Shown piece after piece: positions 1 to 7,038 of a stretch of 7,959 bases of DNA. A model generated the notes under the pieces. It was not told where the DNA came from, did no database searches, and saw only the letters and a program-made list of their open reading frames with translations. Position 1 is the stretch's first letter. The number at the start of each line of letters is the position of its first letter. The DNA comes from Heritagella sp051881655. Lineage in GTDB: Bacteria > Bacillota > Clostridia > Oscillospirales > Acutalibacteraceae. The stretch covers positions 1 through 7,959 of the forward strand of contig JBJEQH010000192.1 of NCBI GenBank assembly GCA_051881655.1. The letters are read 5' to 3'. The position numbers and the translations under genes are program-made.

Positions 1-342
1 CGGATTGGGCAGGTGGATGCCCTTTTTCCCCGGTTTGAGGCGATGGGATATGAGTGCATGGGGGAGTTTGGGATTCCCGGCCGGCGGTATTTTCGCAAAG
101 GCAGGGAGGAGCGGACCCATCACGTCCATATTTTTGATGAGCAGCACGAAGAGGATATTGTGCGCCATCTGGCCGTACGGGATTATCTGCGCACCCATCC
201 TGCGGATGCAAAGGCGTATGCTCAGCGAAAAAGAGAATTGGCGGCCCGGTATCCGCTGGACTGGGAAGCCTATTGTGACGGGAAAGACGCCTTTGTGAAA
301 GATTTGGAAAAACGGGCGCGAAACTGGTATCAGAAGCGGTGA
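1..342 (+). CDS. GrpB/UPF0157 family protein, C-terminal part (5' end outside window)
   Basis: The reading frame is open from base 1 and ends at TGA 340-342, giving 113 visible residues with no start codon that must be used; the GTG at 13 is most likely an internal valine. The family signature is clear: GEFGIPGRRYF, then THHVHIF, then IVRHLAVRDYLRTHP, followed by a helical tail rich in Lys, Arg and Glu. GrpB-like proteins are usually about 170-180 residues and share a nucleotidyltransferase-like fold, so roughly the first 60 residues (including the usual IEHVGSTAV-like motif) lie upstream of the window. The histidine pair in HHVHIF is the conserved part of the fold that can be seen. The biochemical role of the family is not settled, so I assign none. 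The gene converges with fucO, and a hairpin terminator starts 4 bases after the stop. Confidence 0.85.
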   Translation, partial: RIGQVDALFPRFEAMGYECMGEFGIPGRRYFRKGREERTHHVHIFDEQHEEDIVRHLAVRDYLRTHPADAKAYAQRKRELAARYPLDWEAYCDGKDAFVKDLEKRARNWYQKR

Positions 343-345
343 AAA

Positions 346-376
346 AAGGGCTGTCCAAATGGACAGCCCTTCTTTA
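346..376. terminator. Bidirectional intrinsic terminator between the GrpB-like gene and fucO
   Basis: An 11-bp perfect stem (AAGGGCTGTCC at 346-356, GGACAGCCCTT at 361-371) closes a 4-base AAAT loop. Read on the plus strand it is followed by CTTTAT. Read on the minus strand it is followed by six Ts (complement of the A run 342-347), a better U tract. It lies 4 bases after the GrpB-like stop and 34 bases beyond the fucO stop, so it should end transcription from both convergent genes, probably more efficiently for fucO. Confidence 0.9.
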
Positions 377-404
377 TCGGGATCAATGAGTTCGTCAGAG
401 GAAA

Positions 405-1553
405 TTACATCAGAGAGCGGTACAGAGCCTCGATATCCTCCAGCTTGGGATCGCGGGGATTGCCGGGACGGCAGGCGTCGGCCATGGCCGATTCGGACAG
501 GAAGCGCACATCCTCGTCCTTTACAATGGCCTTCAGATCCTGCGGGATTCCCACATTCTTGGACAGCTGGCGGACGGATTCCACGGCGGCCTTGCGGTAT
601 TCTTCCTGGCTCATGGCATCTACGCCTTCCACACCCATGGCACGGGCAATTTCGCGGTACTTTTCACCGGTGCAGCAGGCGTTGTATTCCATAACGGTGG
701 GCAGCAGGATGGCGTTGGCAACACCGTGGGGGGTATCATAAACGGCGCCCAGCGCATGGGCCATGGAGTGAACAATACCCAGGCCCACATTCGAGAAGCC
801 CATACCGGCGATGTACTGGCCCAGTGCCATGCCCTCGCGGCCCTCGGGGGTGTTTTCCACGGCGCCGCGCAGGCTCTGGCTGATCAGGCGGATGGCCTCC
901 AGATGCATCATATCCGTCATTTCCCAGGCGCCCTTGGTAATATAGCCCTCAATGGCATGGGTCAGGGCATCCATACCGGTGGAAGCCGTCAGTCCCTTAG
1001 GCATCGAGCTCATCATATCGGGGTCGATCACGGCGATGGGCGGGATGTCGTTTACATCGACGCAGACGAATTTTCTCTTCTTCTCCACGTCGGTAATTAC
1101 ATAGTTAATGGTAACCTCGGCAGCCGTACCGGCGGTGGTGGGAACGGCGATGGTGAATACACCGGGGTTCTTCGTGGGGGCCACGCCCTCCAGCGAACGG
1201 ACATCGGCAAATTCGGGGTTTTTGATGATAATGCCCACAGCCTTGGCGGTGTCCATGGAAGAGCCGCCGCCGATGGATACGATGCAGTCCGCTCCGCTGT
1301 TCTGGAAGGCGGCTACGCCGCTCTGCACGTTCTCGATGGTGGGATTGGGCTTGATGTCGCTGTAGATTTCATACGCAAAACCGGCTGCATCCAGCAGATC
1401 GGTGACCTTGGCGGTTACGCCGAACTTAATCAGATCCGGATCCGAGCAGACAAACGCCTTCTGGAAGCCGCGGTCCTTCAGCAGGCCGGGGATTTCCTGA
1501 ATGGCGCCCTTGCCATGATACGAAATGTTATTCAGTACGATTCTGTTTGCCAT
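405..1553 (-). CDS. fucO: Lactaldehyde reductase / 1,2-propanediol oxidoreductase (iron-containing group III alcohol dehydrogenase)
   Basis: The 382-residue product closely resembles E. coli FucO along its whole length as I recall that sequence: it starts MANRIVLN, contains FQNSGAD, NPEFADVRSLEG, the block PTTAGTAAEVTINYVITD and MGFSNVGLG, and ends in LEDIEALY. FucO reduces L-lactaldehyde to L-1,2-propanediol with NADH in the cytosol during anaerobic fucose or rhamnose breakdown; relatives also take other short aldehydes. The NAD-binding GGGSSMD motif is at residues 95-101. The four iron ligands expected for the family are present: Asp195, His199, His262 and His276, and His266 also matches a conserved active-site histidine. 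ATG at 1553-1551 is preceded by GGAGGT (complement of 1563-1568) at a 9-base spacing. It lies 62 bp downstream of the flavoprotein gene on the same strand with no good promoter in between, so the two are probably cotranscribed. The fucose/rhamnose pathway genes are not in the window, so the physiological substrate is inferred from similarity. Confidence 0.93.
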   Translation of the reverse strand: MANRIVLNNISYHGKGAIQEIPGLLKDRGFQKAFVCSDPDLIKFGVTAKVTDLLDAAGFAYEIYSDIKPNPTIENVQSGVAAFQNSGADCIVSIGGGSSMDTAKAVGIIIKNPEFADVRSLEGVAPTKNPGVFTIAVPTTAGTAAEVTINYVITDVEKKRKFVCVDVNDIPPIAVIDPDMMSSMPKGLTASTGMDALTHAIEGYITKGAWEMTDMMHLEAIRLISQSLRGAVENTPEGREGMALGQYIAGMGFSNVGLGIVHSMAHALGAVYDTPHGVANAILLPTVMEYNACCTGEKYREIARAMGVEGVDAMSQEEYRKAAVESVRQLSKNVGIPQDLKAIVKDEDVRFLSESAMADACRPGNPRDPKLEDIEALYRSLM

Positions 1554-1590
1554 AATGGAATTACCTCCGTCTTTAAAGAAAAATATATCC

Positions 1591-1607
1591 AGCGGTAAAA
1601 CGCCGCT
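1591..1607 (-). other. Small hairpin in the flavoprotein-fucO spacer
   Basis: Read on the minus strand this is AGCGG, a 7-base CGTTTTA loop, then CCGCT, followed by GGATATATTTTTC. The 5-bp GC-rich stem and the nearby T run could be a weak terminator or attenuator after the flavoprotein gene, or an mRNA-stabilising hairpin before fucO. The two Gs between stem and T run argue against an efficient terminator. The 62-bp spacer has no convincing -35/-10 pair. Confidence 0.3.
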
Positions 1608-1615
1608 TTCTTACC

Positions 1616-2161
1616 TTAAAGGGTTCCCAGGTTGCGGCCGGCTTCAAAAGCCTGCGCCAGTTCTTCCTGCGAGAGCGGCTCATACCCGCCGTGAATGATG
1701 AGTTTGTGCCGAATCATCCCGCGGTTTTCAAAGTCGCCCAGATACCAGTTGTAATTCGCCAGATACTTATCCGGATCCTTCTGCCCCTGGGAGAAAATGC
1801 CGATCAGCCGGATCCCGGGTTTAATGCGCGGCTTCCAATCCTTGTCCAGCAGACAGTAGTGGCGGTTCATATAAGTAATCATGGGGCCGCACACCGTGCT
1901 GGCATAATTGGGGGCAGAGACCAGCAAAGCATCACATTCGTGCAGCTCCTTCCAGTAGGGAGCCAGATCATCCTGCACGATGCAGTCAATTCCATTGTTT
2001 TTGCAGGCCCGGCATCCCTGGCAGCCGCGCATATGCATCTTCTCAATTTCGTACACGCTGGTTTCCCACCCGGCAGCCTCGGCACCGCGGATGACCTCGC
2101 GGGCCAGGGTGGAGGAAGGACCGTTTTTGTGCGGGCTTCCCAGAACAGCAACTAATTTCAT
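1616..2161 (-). CDS. Flavodoxin-fold NAD(P)H-dependent FMN reductase-like protein with a four-cysteine cluster motif
   Basis: The 181-residue product has the flavodoxin-like fold of the NADPH-dependent FMN reductase family. It opens with beta strand KLVAVLGSP and the FMN phosphate loop GSPHKNGPSST (residues 8-18); the flavin-contacting SAPNYAST lies at 82-89 and is followed by GPMITYMNR. Between them is MRGCQGCRACKNNGIDC, with Cys47, Cys50, Cys53 and Cys60 (CX2CX2CX6C), leading into the usual DDL. Such a compact cluster binds a [4Fe-4S] centre in archaeal and clostridial iron-sulfur flavoproteins, although many relatives with a similar motif are annotated only as flavodoxin family protein. 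The role is therefore electron transfer or flavin/quinone reduction in the cytosol, with unknown substrate. ATG at 2161-2159 has AAGGGGG (complement of 2170-2176) 8 bases upstream. It is the first gene of a probable two-gene transcript with fucO and is divergent from the MATE gene. Confidence 0.85.
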   Translation of the reverse strand: MKLVAVLGSPHKNGPSSTLAREVIRGAEAAGWETSVYEIEKMHMRGCQGCRACKNNGIDCIVQDDLAPYWKELHECDALLVSAPNYASTVCGPMITYMNRHYCLLDKDWKPRIKPGIRLIGIFSQGQKDPDKYLANYNWYLGDFENRGMIRHKLIIHGGYEPLSQEELAQAFEAGRNLGTL

Positions 2162-2195
2162 TGGACAAACCCCCTTTTATCCATTTTCTTTCTCT

Positions 2196-2224
2196 ATTAT
2201 ACACAGTTAGCAGAACAAGAACAA
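2196..2224 (-). promoter_or_regulatory. Predicted sigma-A promoter for the flavoprotein-fucO pair
   Basis: On the minus strand, TTGTTC (complement of 2219-2224) is separated by 17 bp from a perfect TATAAT (complement of 2196-2201). The start of transcription would fall near 2189, about 28 bases before the ATG. The -35 box matches only three of six consensus bases and is part of a tandem TTGTTC repeat (second copy 2213-2218). No operator is recognised. Confidence 0.6.
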
Positions 2225-2307
2225 GAAAAAAATGATTTCTTTGAAAATTTCGGTGGTTCCTACTAAAATTTTTTGACGTTTCTCTCCCTATGGGCCATGA
2301 AAATCCA

Positions 2308-2336
2308 TTGCAATCCCTTTCCGGATATGATAAAAT
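2308..2336 (+). promoter_or_regulatory. Predicted extended -10 promoter for the MATE transporter gene
   Basis: TTGCAA (2308-2313) and TAAAAT (2331-2336) are separated by 17 bp, and TGA directly before the -10 supplies an extended -10 element. Transcription would start near 2343, giving a leader of about 73 bases before the ATG at 2417. The rest of the divergent region (2225-2307) is AT-rich and shows no operator I can name. Confidence 0.55.
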
Positions 2337-2416
2337 AACGAACAGTTATAGAATGAAAAGAAAGTTTGAAAAAGGACTGGATTTACTATTGACCGGGAAA
2401 GGGGAAGGCATTCTTT

Positions 2417-3823
2417 ATGGCTATGAATCTGCAAAACCTGTTTGCAACGCAGGATTTGACAAAGGGGAAACCTATCCACGGAATCATCCGTTTTGCGATC
2501 CCGCTGCTGATCGGGAATTTGGCCCAGCAGCTCTATAATACCGTGGATTCCATTGTGGTGGGCCAGTATGTGGGGGATGCGGCTCTGGCGGCGGTGGGCG
2601 CGGCGGGGCCGGTTTTGAATCTGCTGATCGTACTGTTTGTGGGAATTTCCGTGGGCGGCACGATCATGGTTTCTCAGTATTTCGGCGCCAGGGACCGGGA
2701 ACATCTGGACCACACCGTGGGCAATACCATTACGCTGGCGGTTTTGTCCGCGCTGATCATCATGGTAATCGGCCCGCTGCTCACCCGCCCGCTGCTCGAC
2801 CTGCTGCAGACGCCCTCTGACATTTATGAGATGACCTGCAGTTATCTGATTATCATTTTCATGGGGGTTTTGGGCGGTTCTTTTTACAACATTATGGCGG
2901 GTGTGCTGCGCGGTTTGGGGGATTCGGTGGGGCCGGTTCTCTTTCTGATCGTCGCCTGTTTTCTGAATATCGGGCTGGATTTGCTGTTTGTCATCGCGTT
3001 CCGCATGGATGTGGCCGGGGTGGCGCTGGCCACGGTGCTGGCGCAGTTTGTGTCGGCGGCTCTGTGCATATGGCGGCTGATGCGCATGAAAGAGATTGTG
3101 TCGATCCACAAAAAATATTTGCGGCCCAAAAAAGAGTACATCACAAAACTGATCCGCCTGGGGCTGCCCAGCGGCGCCAGCCAGGCCATCTTTTCCATGG
3201 CCGCCCTGGTGGTGCAGTCGCTCACCAACAGCTTTGGGACAAACGTTATTGCCTGCTGTACGGTCGTGATGCGCGTGGACGCCTTTGCCATGATGCCCAA
3301 TTTCACGTTTGGCACGGCGATGACCACCTATACCGGGCAGAATATCGGCGCCAAGCGGATTGACCGTGTGGAAAAAGGCATGAAAGCCGGTCTGCTGGTC
3401 TCCTGTGTGACCTCGGTGGTGCTGGTGACGGCCATTCTGCTGGCGGGCCCGTACCTGATCGGAATGTTCACCAAAACGCAGGAAGTCATTGACATGGGGA
3501 CTCACATGCTGCAGATTCTGGCCTTTGGCTACTTAATGATGGCGGTCAGCCAGGTGTTCAACGGAATTATGAACGGGGCCGGTGACACGCTGACACCCAT
3601 GTTCCTCTCGATTATCACCACGGTGGTCATTCGTATGCCGCTGGCGTACCTGCTCAATGAACTGCTGCATTCGCCGGACTGCCTGTTTATTTCGCTGCTG
3701 ATTGCCTGGACATGCGGGGCGATTCTGTCGGCCATTATGTTCAAGGTGGGGCCCTGGCGCCATCGCTCGGTGGCGTCCCGGGATGCATCCGGGAAGGATT
3801 CAAAGGACTCCCCGGCTTTGTAA
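2417..3823 (+). CDS. MATE family efflux transporter (multidrug/toxic compound extrusion)
   Basis: The 468-residue product has the length and layout of bacterial MATE antiporters, which export cationic drugs or metabolites across the cytoplasmic membrane in exchange for Na+ or H+. It is almost entirely hydrophobic helices in two homologous halves of about six helices each, joined near residues 222-245 by a charged cytoplasmic loop (KKYLRPKKEY). Family motifs include QQLYNTVDSIVVGQYVG (37-53) in the first helix, LRGLGDS (164-170) at the end of the first half, LGLPSGASQ (248-256) opening the second half, TGQNIGA (306-312) and NGAGDTLTP (386-394). The last 20 or so residues are a polar tail. ATG 2417 was chosen because GGAAGG (2403-2408) sits 8 bases upstream; the ATG at 2423 is less well placed. 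It stands alone between its own promoter and a terminator. Substrate and coupling ion cannot be read from the sequence. Confidence 0.93.
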   Translation: MAMNLQNLFATQDLTKGKPIHGIIRFAIPLLIGNLAQQLYNTVDSIVVGQYVGDAALAAVGAAGPVLNLLIVLFVGISVGGTIMVSQYFGARDREHLDHTVGNTITLAVLSALIIMVIGPLLTRPLLDLLQTPSDIYEMTCSYLIIIFMGVLGGSFYNIMAGVLRGLGDSVGPVLFLIVACFLNIGLDLLFVIAFRMDVAGVALATVLAQFVSAALCIWRLMRMKEIVSIHKKYLRPKKEYITKLIRLGLPSGASQAIFSMAALVVQSLTNSFGTNVIACCTVVMRVDAFAMMPNFTFGTAMTTYTGQNIGAKRIDRVEKGMKAGLLVSCVTSVVLVTAILLAGPYLIGMFTKTQEVIDMGTHMLQILAFGYLMMAVSQVFNGIMNGAGDTLTPMFLSIITTVVIRMPLAYLLNELLHSPDCLFISLLIAWTCGAILSAIMFKVGPWRHRSVASRDASGKDSKDSPAL

Positions 3824-3833
3824 AAATCCGGCA

Positions 3834-3876
3834 AAAGCGCTGTGCGGCGGTTCGGGCTGCACAGCGCTTTCTTTAT
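3834..3876 (+). terminator. Intrinsic terminator after the MATE gene
   Basis: A 12-bp perfect stem (AAAGCGCTGTGC at 3834-3845, GCACAGCGCTTT at 3859-3870) closes a 13-base GC-rich loop and is followed by CTTTAT. It begins 10 bases after the stop codon and should separate the MATE transcript from pcrA. The tail matches that of the terminator at 346-376. Confidence 0.88.
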
Positions 3877-3909
3877 ATGGTTGGCAAAGGGGCCATGGTG
3901 GTCATGCCC

Positions 3910-3921
3910 GTGGAATTCCAC
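3910..3921. repeat. 12-bp perfect palindrome upstream of the pcrA -35 box
   Basis: GTGGAATTCCAC is a perfect 12-bp palindrome with no spacer, ending one base before the predicted -35 hexamer of pcrA. Its position fits an operator or activator site, but it matches no regulator site I know; in particular it is not a Gram-positive LexA box (GAAC-N4-GTTC). A palindrome this long is expected about twice by chance in a window of this size. Confidence 0.35.
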
Positions 3922-3922
3922 A

Positions 3923-3951
3923 TTGCTTTTTCTCACGGAATCAGGTAGAAT
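3923..3951 (+). promoter_or_regulatory. Predicted sigma-A promoter for pcrA
   Basis: TTGCTT (3923-3928) and TAGAAT (3946-3951) are separated by 17 bp, placing transcription start near 3958 and giving a leader of about 34 bases to the ATG at 3992. A second -10-like CATAAT (3960-3965) has no matching -35. Confidence is moderate because the -35 matches only three consensus bases. Confidence 0.5.
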
Positions 3952-3991
3952 GAATCTATCATAATGATTTGTGGCGGTGGAAAGAAGCAAG

Positions 3992-6367
3992 ATGACAGAG
4001 CAACAGAAAACAGCGGTTCTCGCTTTGCGCAGGCAGGTTTTGGAAAAGGTTTTTGCACGAATGAATGAAAAACAGCGCCAGGCGGTTTTTCATGTGGAGG
4101 GCCCCCTGCTGATTTTGGCGGGTGCCGGCAGTGGGAAAACGACGGTGCTGGTCAACCGGGTGGCCAATATCATCCGGTTTGGGTGTGCCTATGAGAGCGA
4201 TCGGATTTACGGGGAATGGGAAGAGGCGGATACGGCCGCCTGTCAGGCGTTTCTGCGCGACGGGACCGACCTTCCGGCGGCAACCGAGGCAAAGCTATCG
4301 GTCAGCCGGTGCCAGCCCTGGCGGGTTATGGCCATTACCTTTACCAATAAGGCGGCCGGTGAGCTGAAAGAGCGGCTGTGCGCCATGCTGGGAGACGCCG
4401 GGAATGAGATCTGGGCCTCTACCTTTCATTCAACCTGTGCCCGGATTCTGCGGCGCGACGGAGACCGGCTTGGATACAGCCAGCATTTTACCATTTATGA
4501 CACGGACGATACCAAGCGCCTGATGAAGGACTGCCTGAAAACGCTGAATATCGAGGAGCGCTCTCTTCCGGTCCGGGCGGTTCTCAGCGAGATTTCCCAC
4601 GCAAAGGATTCGCTGATTGATCCGCAGGAATACGCCCGCCAGGCCGCTTCGGATTACCGGCTGAAACAGGTGGCCCGCGCCTACGAGCTGTACCAGAAGC
4701 GGCTGAAGGCGGCCGACGCGATGGATTTTGACGACCTGCTGGTGAAAACGGTGGAGCTGTTCCAGCAGTGCCCCGATGTGCTGGAATACTATCAGGACAA
4801 ATTCCGCTATCTGATGGTGGATGAGTACCAGGATACCAACCATGCCCAGTACATGTTTGTCCGGCTTCTGGCGCAAAAACACGGGAACCTGTGTGTGGTG
4901 GGCGATGACGACCAGAGTATTTACCGGTTCCGCGGGGCGACCATTGAGAACATTCTCAGCTTTGAAAATACATTCCCGCAGGCAAAGGTCATCCGGCTGG
5001 AGCAGAATTACCGTTCCACCCAGAATATTCTGGATGCGGCCAATGCGGTGATCTCCCACAACCAGCAGCGCAAGGGGAAAACCCTGTGGACCGGAAACGG
5101 TAAGGGCTCCCTGATCACCTGCTACACGGCCGAGAACGAGTCGGCCGAGGCCGATGAGGTCGTCAAGCAGGTGTTGGATGGGGTGGCCGCCGGGCGGAAG
5201 TACAGCGATTACGCGGTGCTGTACCGTATGAACAGCCAGTCCAATGCGTTTGAAAAAGTATTCGTCAAATCCGGCGTGCCCTATCGGATTATCGGCGGCA
5301 CCCGCTTTTACGAGCGCCGGGAAATCCGGGATATGGTGGCGTATCTGGCGGTGATTGCCAATCCCAGCGATGAAATCCGCCTGCGCCGGATTCTGAACAC
5401 ACCCAAGCGCGCCATCGGGGAGCGCACCGTGGCGCAGGCCTCCCAGATTGCGGCGGAGACGGGGGAGAGCCTGTACGAGGTAATGAGCCATGCGGACGAG
5501 TACGCGGTGCTGAAGCGCTCGGCGGAAAAGCTGATGAGCTTTACACAAATGATGGATGAGCTGATTAACCTCTTCAACGATCCGGCCGTTACGCTGGAGA
5601 ATCTGTACCGGCAGCTGCTGGAGAAGACCGGGTATGAGGCGTATCTGCGCAGCACCGAGGAGGATCCCCAGGACCGCATTGATAACATCAACGAACTCGC
5701 CTCGAACCTGGCCAAATACGGGGAGGAGAACGAAGAGGCCACTCTGGAGGGCTTTTTGGAGGAAGTCGCGCTGATGACGGATATCGACAACTATGACGAG
5801 GATGCCGATACCGTGATTATGATGACCATCCATTCGGCCAAGGGTCTGGAATTCCCGGTGGTCTTTCTGCCCGGAATGGAGGAGAATATTTTCCCGGGGA
5901 TGCAGGCTATCTATGATATGGGGGAGATTGAAGAGGAACGGCGGCTTGCCTATGTGGCGATCACCCGCGCCAAAGAGGAACTGCACCTTCTGCATGCGGA
6001 ATCCCGGATGCTGTTCGGTTCCACCAGCCGCAATAAGCGCTCCCGCTTTATCGACGAAATCCCGCCGGAGCTGTTGGAGAGCAGCCGCTACCGTACCCTT
6101 ATCCCCTCCCATAAAGCGGTCTGGCCCGATGCCCTCAAGCAGGCCCGTGCGGCTGATATTGCGGCCTCCCGTAAATTCGGGCAGACGGTCCCTGCGGACA
6201 GCGGCGATACCTTTTCCGTGGGGGATACGGTGCTGCACCGCACGTTTGGTACGGGTGTGATTTTGTCGGCCAGTTCCATGGGAAATGATCAGCTTTTGGA
6301 AATTGCCTTTGATAAGGTGGGGACCAAAAAGCTGATGGCAAAATTTGCCCGTTTAAAGCGGGTATAG
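3992..6367 (+). CDS. pcrA: ATP-dependent DNA helicase PcrA (UvrD/Rep family, superfamily 1A)
   Basis: The product (791 residues from ATG 3992) is a 3'-5' DNA helicase acting in nucleotide excision repair, plasmid replication and removal of proteins or RNA polymerase from DNA. Motifs run in order: Q motif NEKQRQAV (25-32), Walker A AGAGSGKT (43-50), motif Ia ITFTNKAAGELKERL (115-129), FHSTCARILRRD (145-156), Walker B DEYQD (277-281), motif III GDDDQSIYRFRG (304-315), motif IV EQNYRS (337-342), motif V TIHSAKGLEF (612-621) and motif VI YVAITRAK (654-661). The C-terminal GDTVLHRTFGTG to LKRV segment is the Tudor-like domain that contacts RNA polymerase in PcrA. Residues 63-109 are a stretch longer than in Bacillus PcrA. 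An in-frame GTG at 3971 would add seven residues but leaves almost no leader, so ATG 3992, behind the purine-rich GGTGGAAAGAAG, is preferred; its ribosome binding site is weak. The zinc-ribbon gene follows after 16 bp. Confidence 0.95.
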   Translation: MTEQQKTAVLALRRQVLEKVFARMNEKQRQAVFHVEGPLLILAGAGSGKTTVLVNRVANIIRFGCAYESDRIYGEWEEADTAACQAFLRDGTDLPAATEAKLSVSRCQPWRVMAITFTNKAAGELKERLCAMLGDAGNEIWASTFHSTCARILRRDGDRLGYSQHFTIYDTDDTKRLMKDCLKTLNIEERSLPVRAVLSEISHAKDSLIDPQEYARQAASDYRLKQVARAYELYQKRLKAADAMDFDDLLVKTVELFQQCPDVLEYYQDKFRYLMVDEYQDTNHAQYMFVRLLAQKHGNLCVVGDDDQSIYRFRGATIENILSFENTFPQAKVIRLEQNYRSTQNILDAANAVISHNQQRKGKTLWTGNGKGSLITCYTAENESAEADEVVKQVLDGVAAGRKYSDYAVLYRMNSQSNAFEKVFVKSGVPYRIIGGTRFYERREIRDMVAYLAVIANPSDEIRLRRILNTPKRAIGERTVAQASQIAAETGESLYEVMSHADEYAVLKRSAEKLMSFTQMMDELINLFNDPAVTLENLYRQLLEKTGYEAYLRSTEEDPQDRIDNINELASNLAKYGEENEEATLEGFLEEVALMTDIDNYDEDADTVIMMTIHSAKGLEFPVVFLPGMEENIFPGMQAIYDMGEIEEERRLAYVAITRAKEELHLLHAESRMLFGSTSRNKRSRFIDEIPPELLESSRYRTLIPSHKAVWPDALKQARAADIAASRKFGQTVPADSGDTFSVGDTVLHRTFGTGVILSASSMGNDQLLEIAFDKVGTKKLMAKFARLKRV

Positions 6368-6383
6368 AATAGGGGGCCATACT

Positions 6384-6950
6384 ATGCCCGTTTTGTATCG
6401 CGGCGAGTGCCGCCGCAGCCTGACCAGCATTAAAAGTGAGCAGGGGACGATGGTCATCACGGAGAAGGCGCTGTTCTGGTGGAAAGCGCACCGCACAAAA
6501 GCCATGCGATCCGGAAAAAAGGAGGAAGAACCTTCACCGGATTTGACGGTTTCCGTGGATCAGATTGTCTCCTGCCGGGAAACCTCTCTGCATGGGGAGC
6601 GGCTTCTCCTTTTATCCCTGCGGGACGGAACGCAGTCGCACTTTCTCAGTGAGACATTCCCACAGCTTATGACCGCACTGCAAATGGCGATGGAGTATGA
6701 CCGGCGGGCAAAAGCGGCAGAGGAGGAAAAACGGCGGGGGCCATTCGTTTCTGTACCGGGGAAGGGAGTGCAGCCGGGGAAGAGCCCGAGTCCCTGCCCG
6801 GTGCGGGAAACAGCGGAGAAAACGATTCTGCCCGATCCTTCCGCCCCCATTCCACCGGCTGCCGCTGCCCAAAAGGCAATGTGCCCGTATTGTGGACACA
6901 AAGTGGTTCCGGGAGACCGGTATTGCCTGGCTTGCGGGGGAAAACTGTGA
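6384..6950 (+). CDS. Uncharacterised protein with C-terminal double-CxxC zinc ribbon, downstream of pcrA
   Basis: I do not recognise the 188-residue product as a named family. Residues 1-105 look like a compact beta-rich domain ending in a helix: strands around MPVLYRGEC, GTMVITEKALFWW, VSVDQIVSCRE and ERLLLLSLRDGTQSHFL, then helix FPQLMTALQMAMEYDRRAK. This strand-rich pattern with one terminal helix resembles bacterial PH/GRAM-like domains, which is inference. A charged helix (105-118) and a Pro/Lys-rich linker (119-162) lead to the zinc ribbon CPYCGHKVVPGDRYCLACGGKL, with Cys167, Cys170, Cys181 and Cys184 as the expected zinc ligands. There is no signal peptide or membrane segment, so it should be cytosolic. 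ATG 6384 has AGGGGG (6371-6376) 7 bases upstream. The 16-bp gap to pcrA and the lack of a promoter between them imply cotranscription, so a link to DNA or RNA polymerase transactions is possible but unproven. No clear terminator follows. Confidence 0.8.
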   Translation: MPVLYRGECRRSLTSIKSEQGTMVITEKALFWWKAHRTKAMRSGKKEEEPSPDLTVSVDQIVSCRETSLHGERLLLLSLRDGTQSHFLSETFPQLMTALQMAMEYDRRAKAAEEEKRRGPFVSVPGKGVQPGKSPSPCPVRETAEKTILPDPSAPIPPAAAAQKAMCPYCGHKVVPGDRYCLACGGKL

Positions 6951-7038
6951 ATCTTCCACAAGAAAATGGCTTCTTATTCGGGGAAAGGAGGGGAGAACGC
7001 CGGTTTTTGCGAATTTTAGCAGAATTATTCGGTTGGCA

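Noticed and set aside
726..1598. A 290-codon open frame on the plus strand opposite fucO
   Set aside because: It is antisense to a confidently identified gene, its protein is rich in Gly, His and Asp with no recognisable family, and it exists because the fucO codon bias leaves few stops on the other strand.
2288..3505. A 405-codon minus-strand frame opposite the MATE gene
   Set aside because: The translation is dominated by His, Gln, Arg and Asn, typical of the antisense of a membrane protein gene, and it has no domain.
3824..3970. SOS (LexA) box upstream of pcrA
   Set aside because: No GAAC-N4-GTTC element is present; the only palindrome, GTGGAATTCCAC, does not fit.
3971..3991. GTG at 3971 as the pcrA start
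   Set aside because: It would lie only about 13 bases after the predicted transcription start with no ribosome binding site. ATG 3992 has a purine-rich stretch upstream and gives the usual short extension before the Q motif.
4430..6238. A 602-codon minus-strand frame opposite pcrA
   Set aside because: Long but purely a codon-bias shadow of pcrA, whose helicase motifs run through the whole region; no ribosome binding site or family signal.
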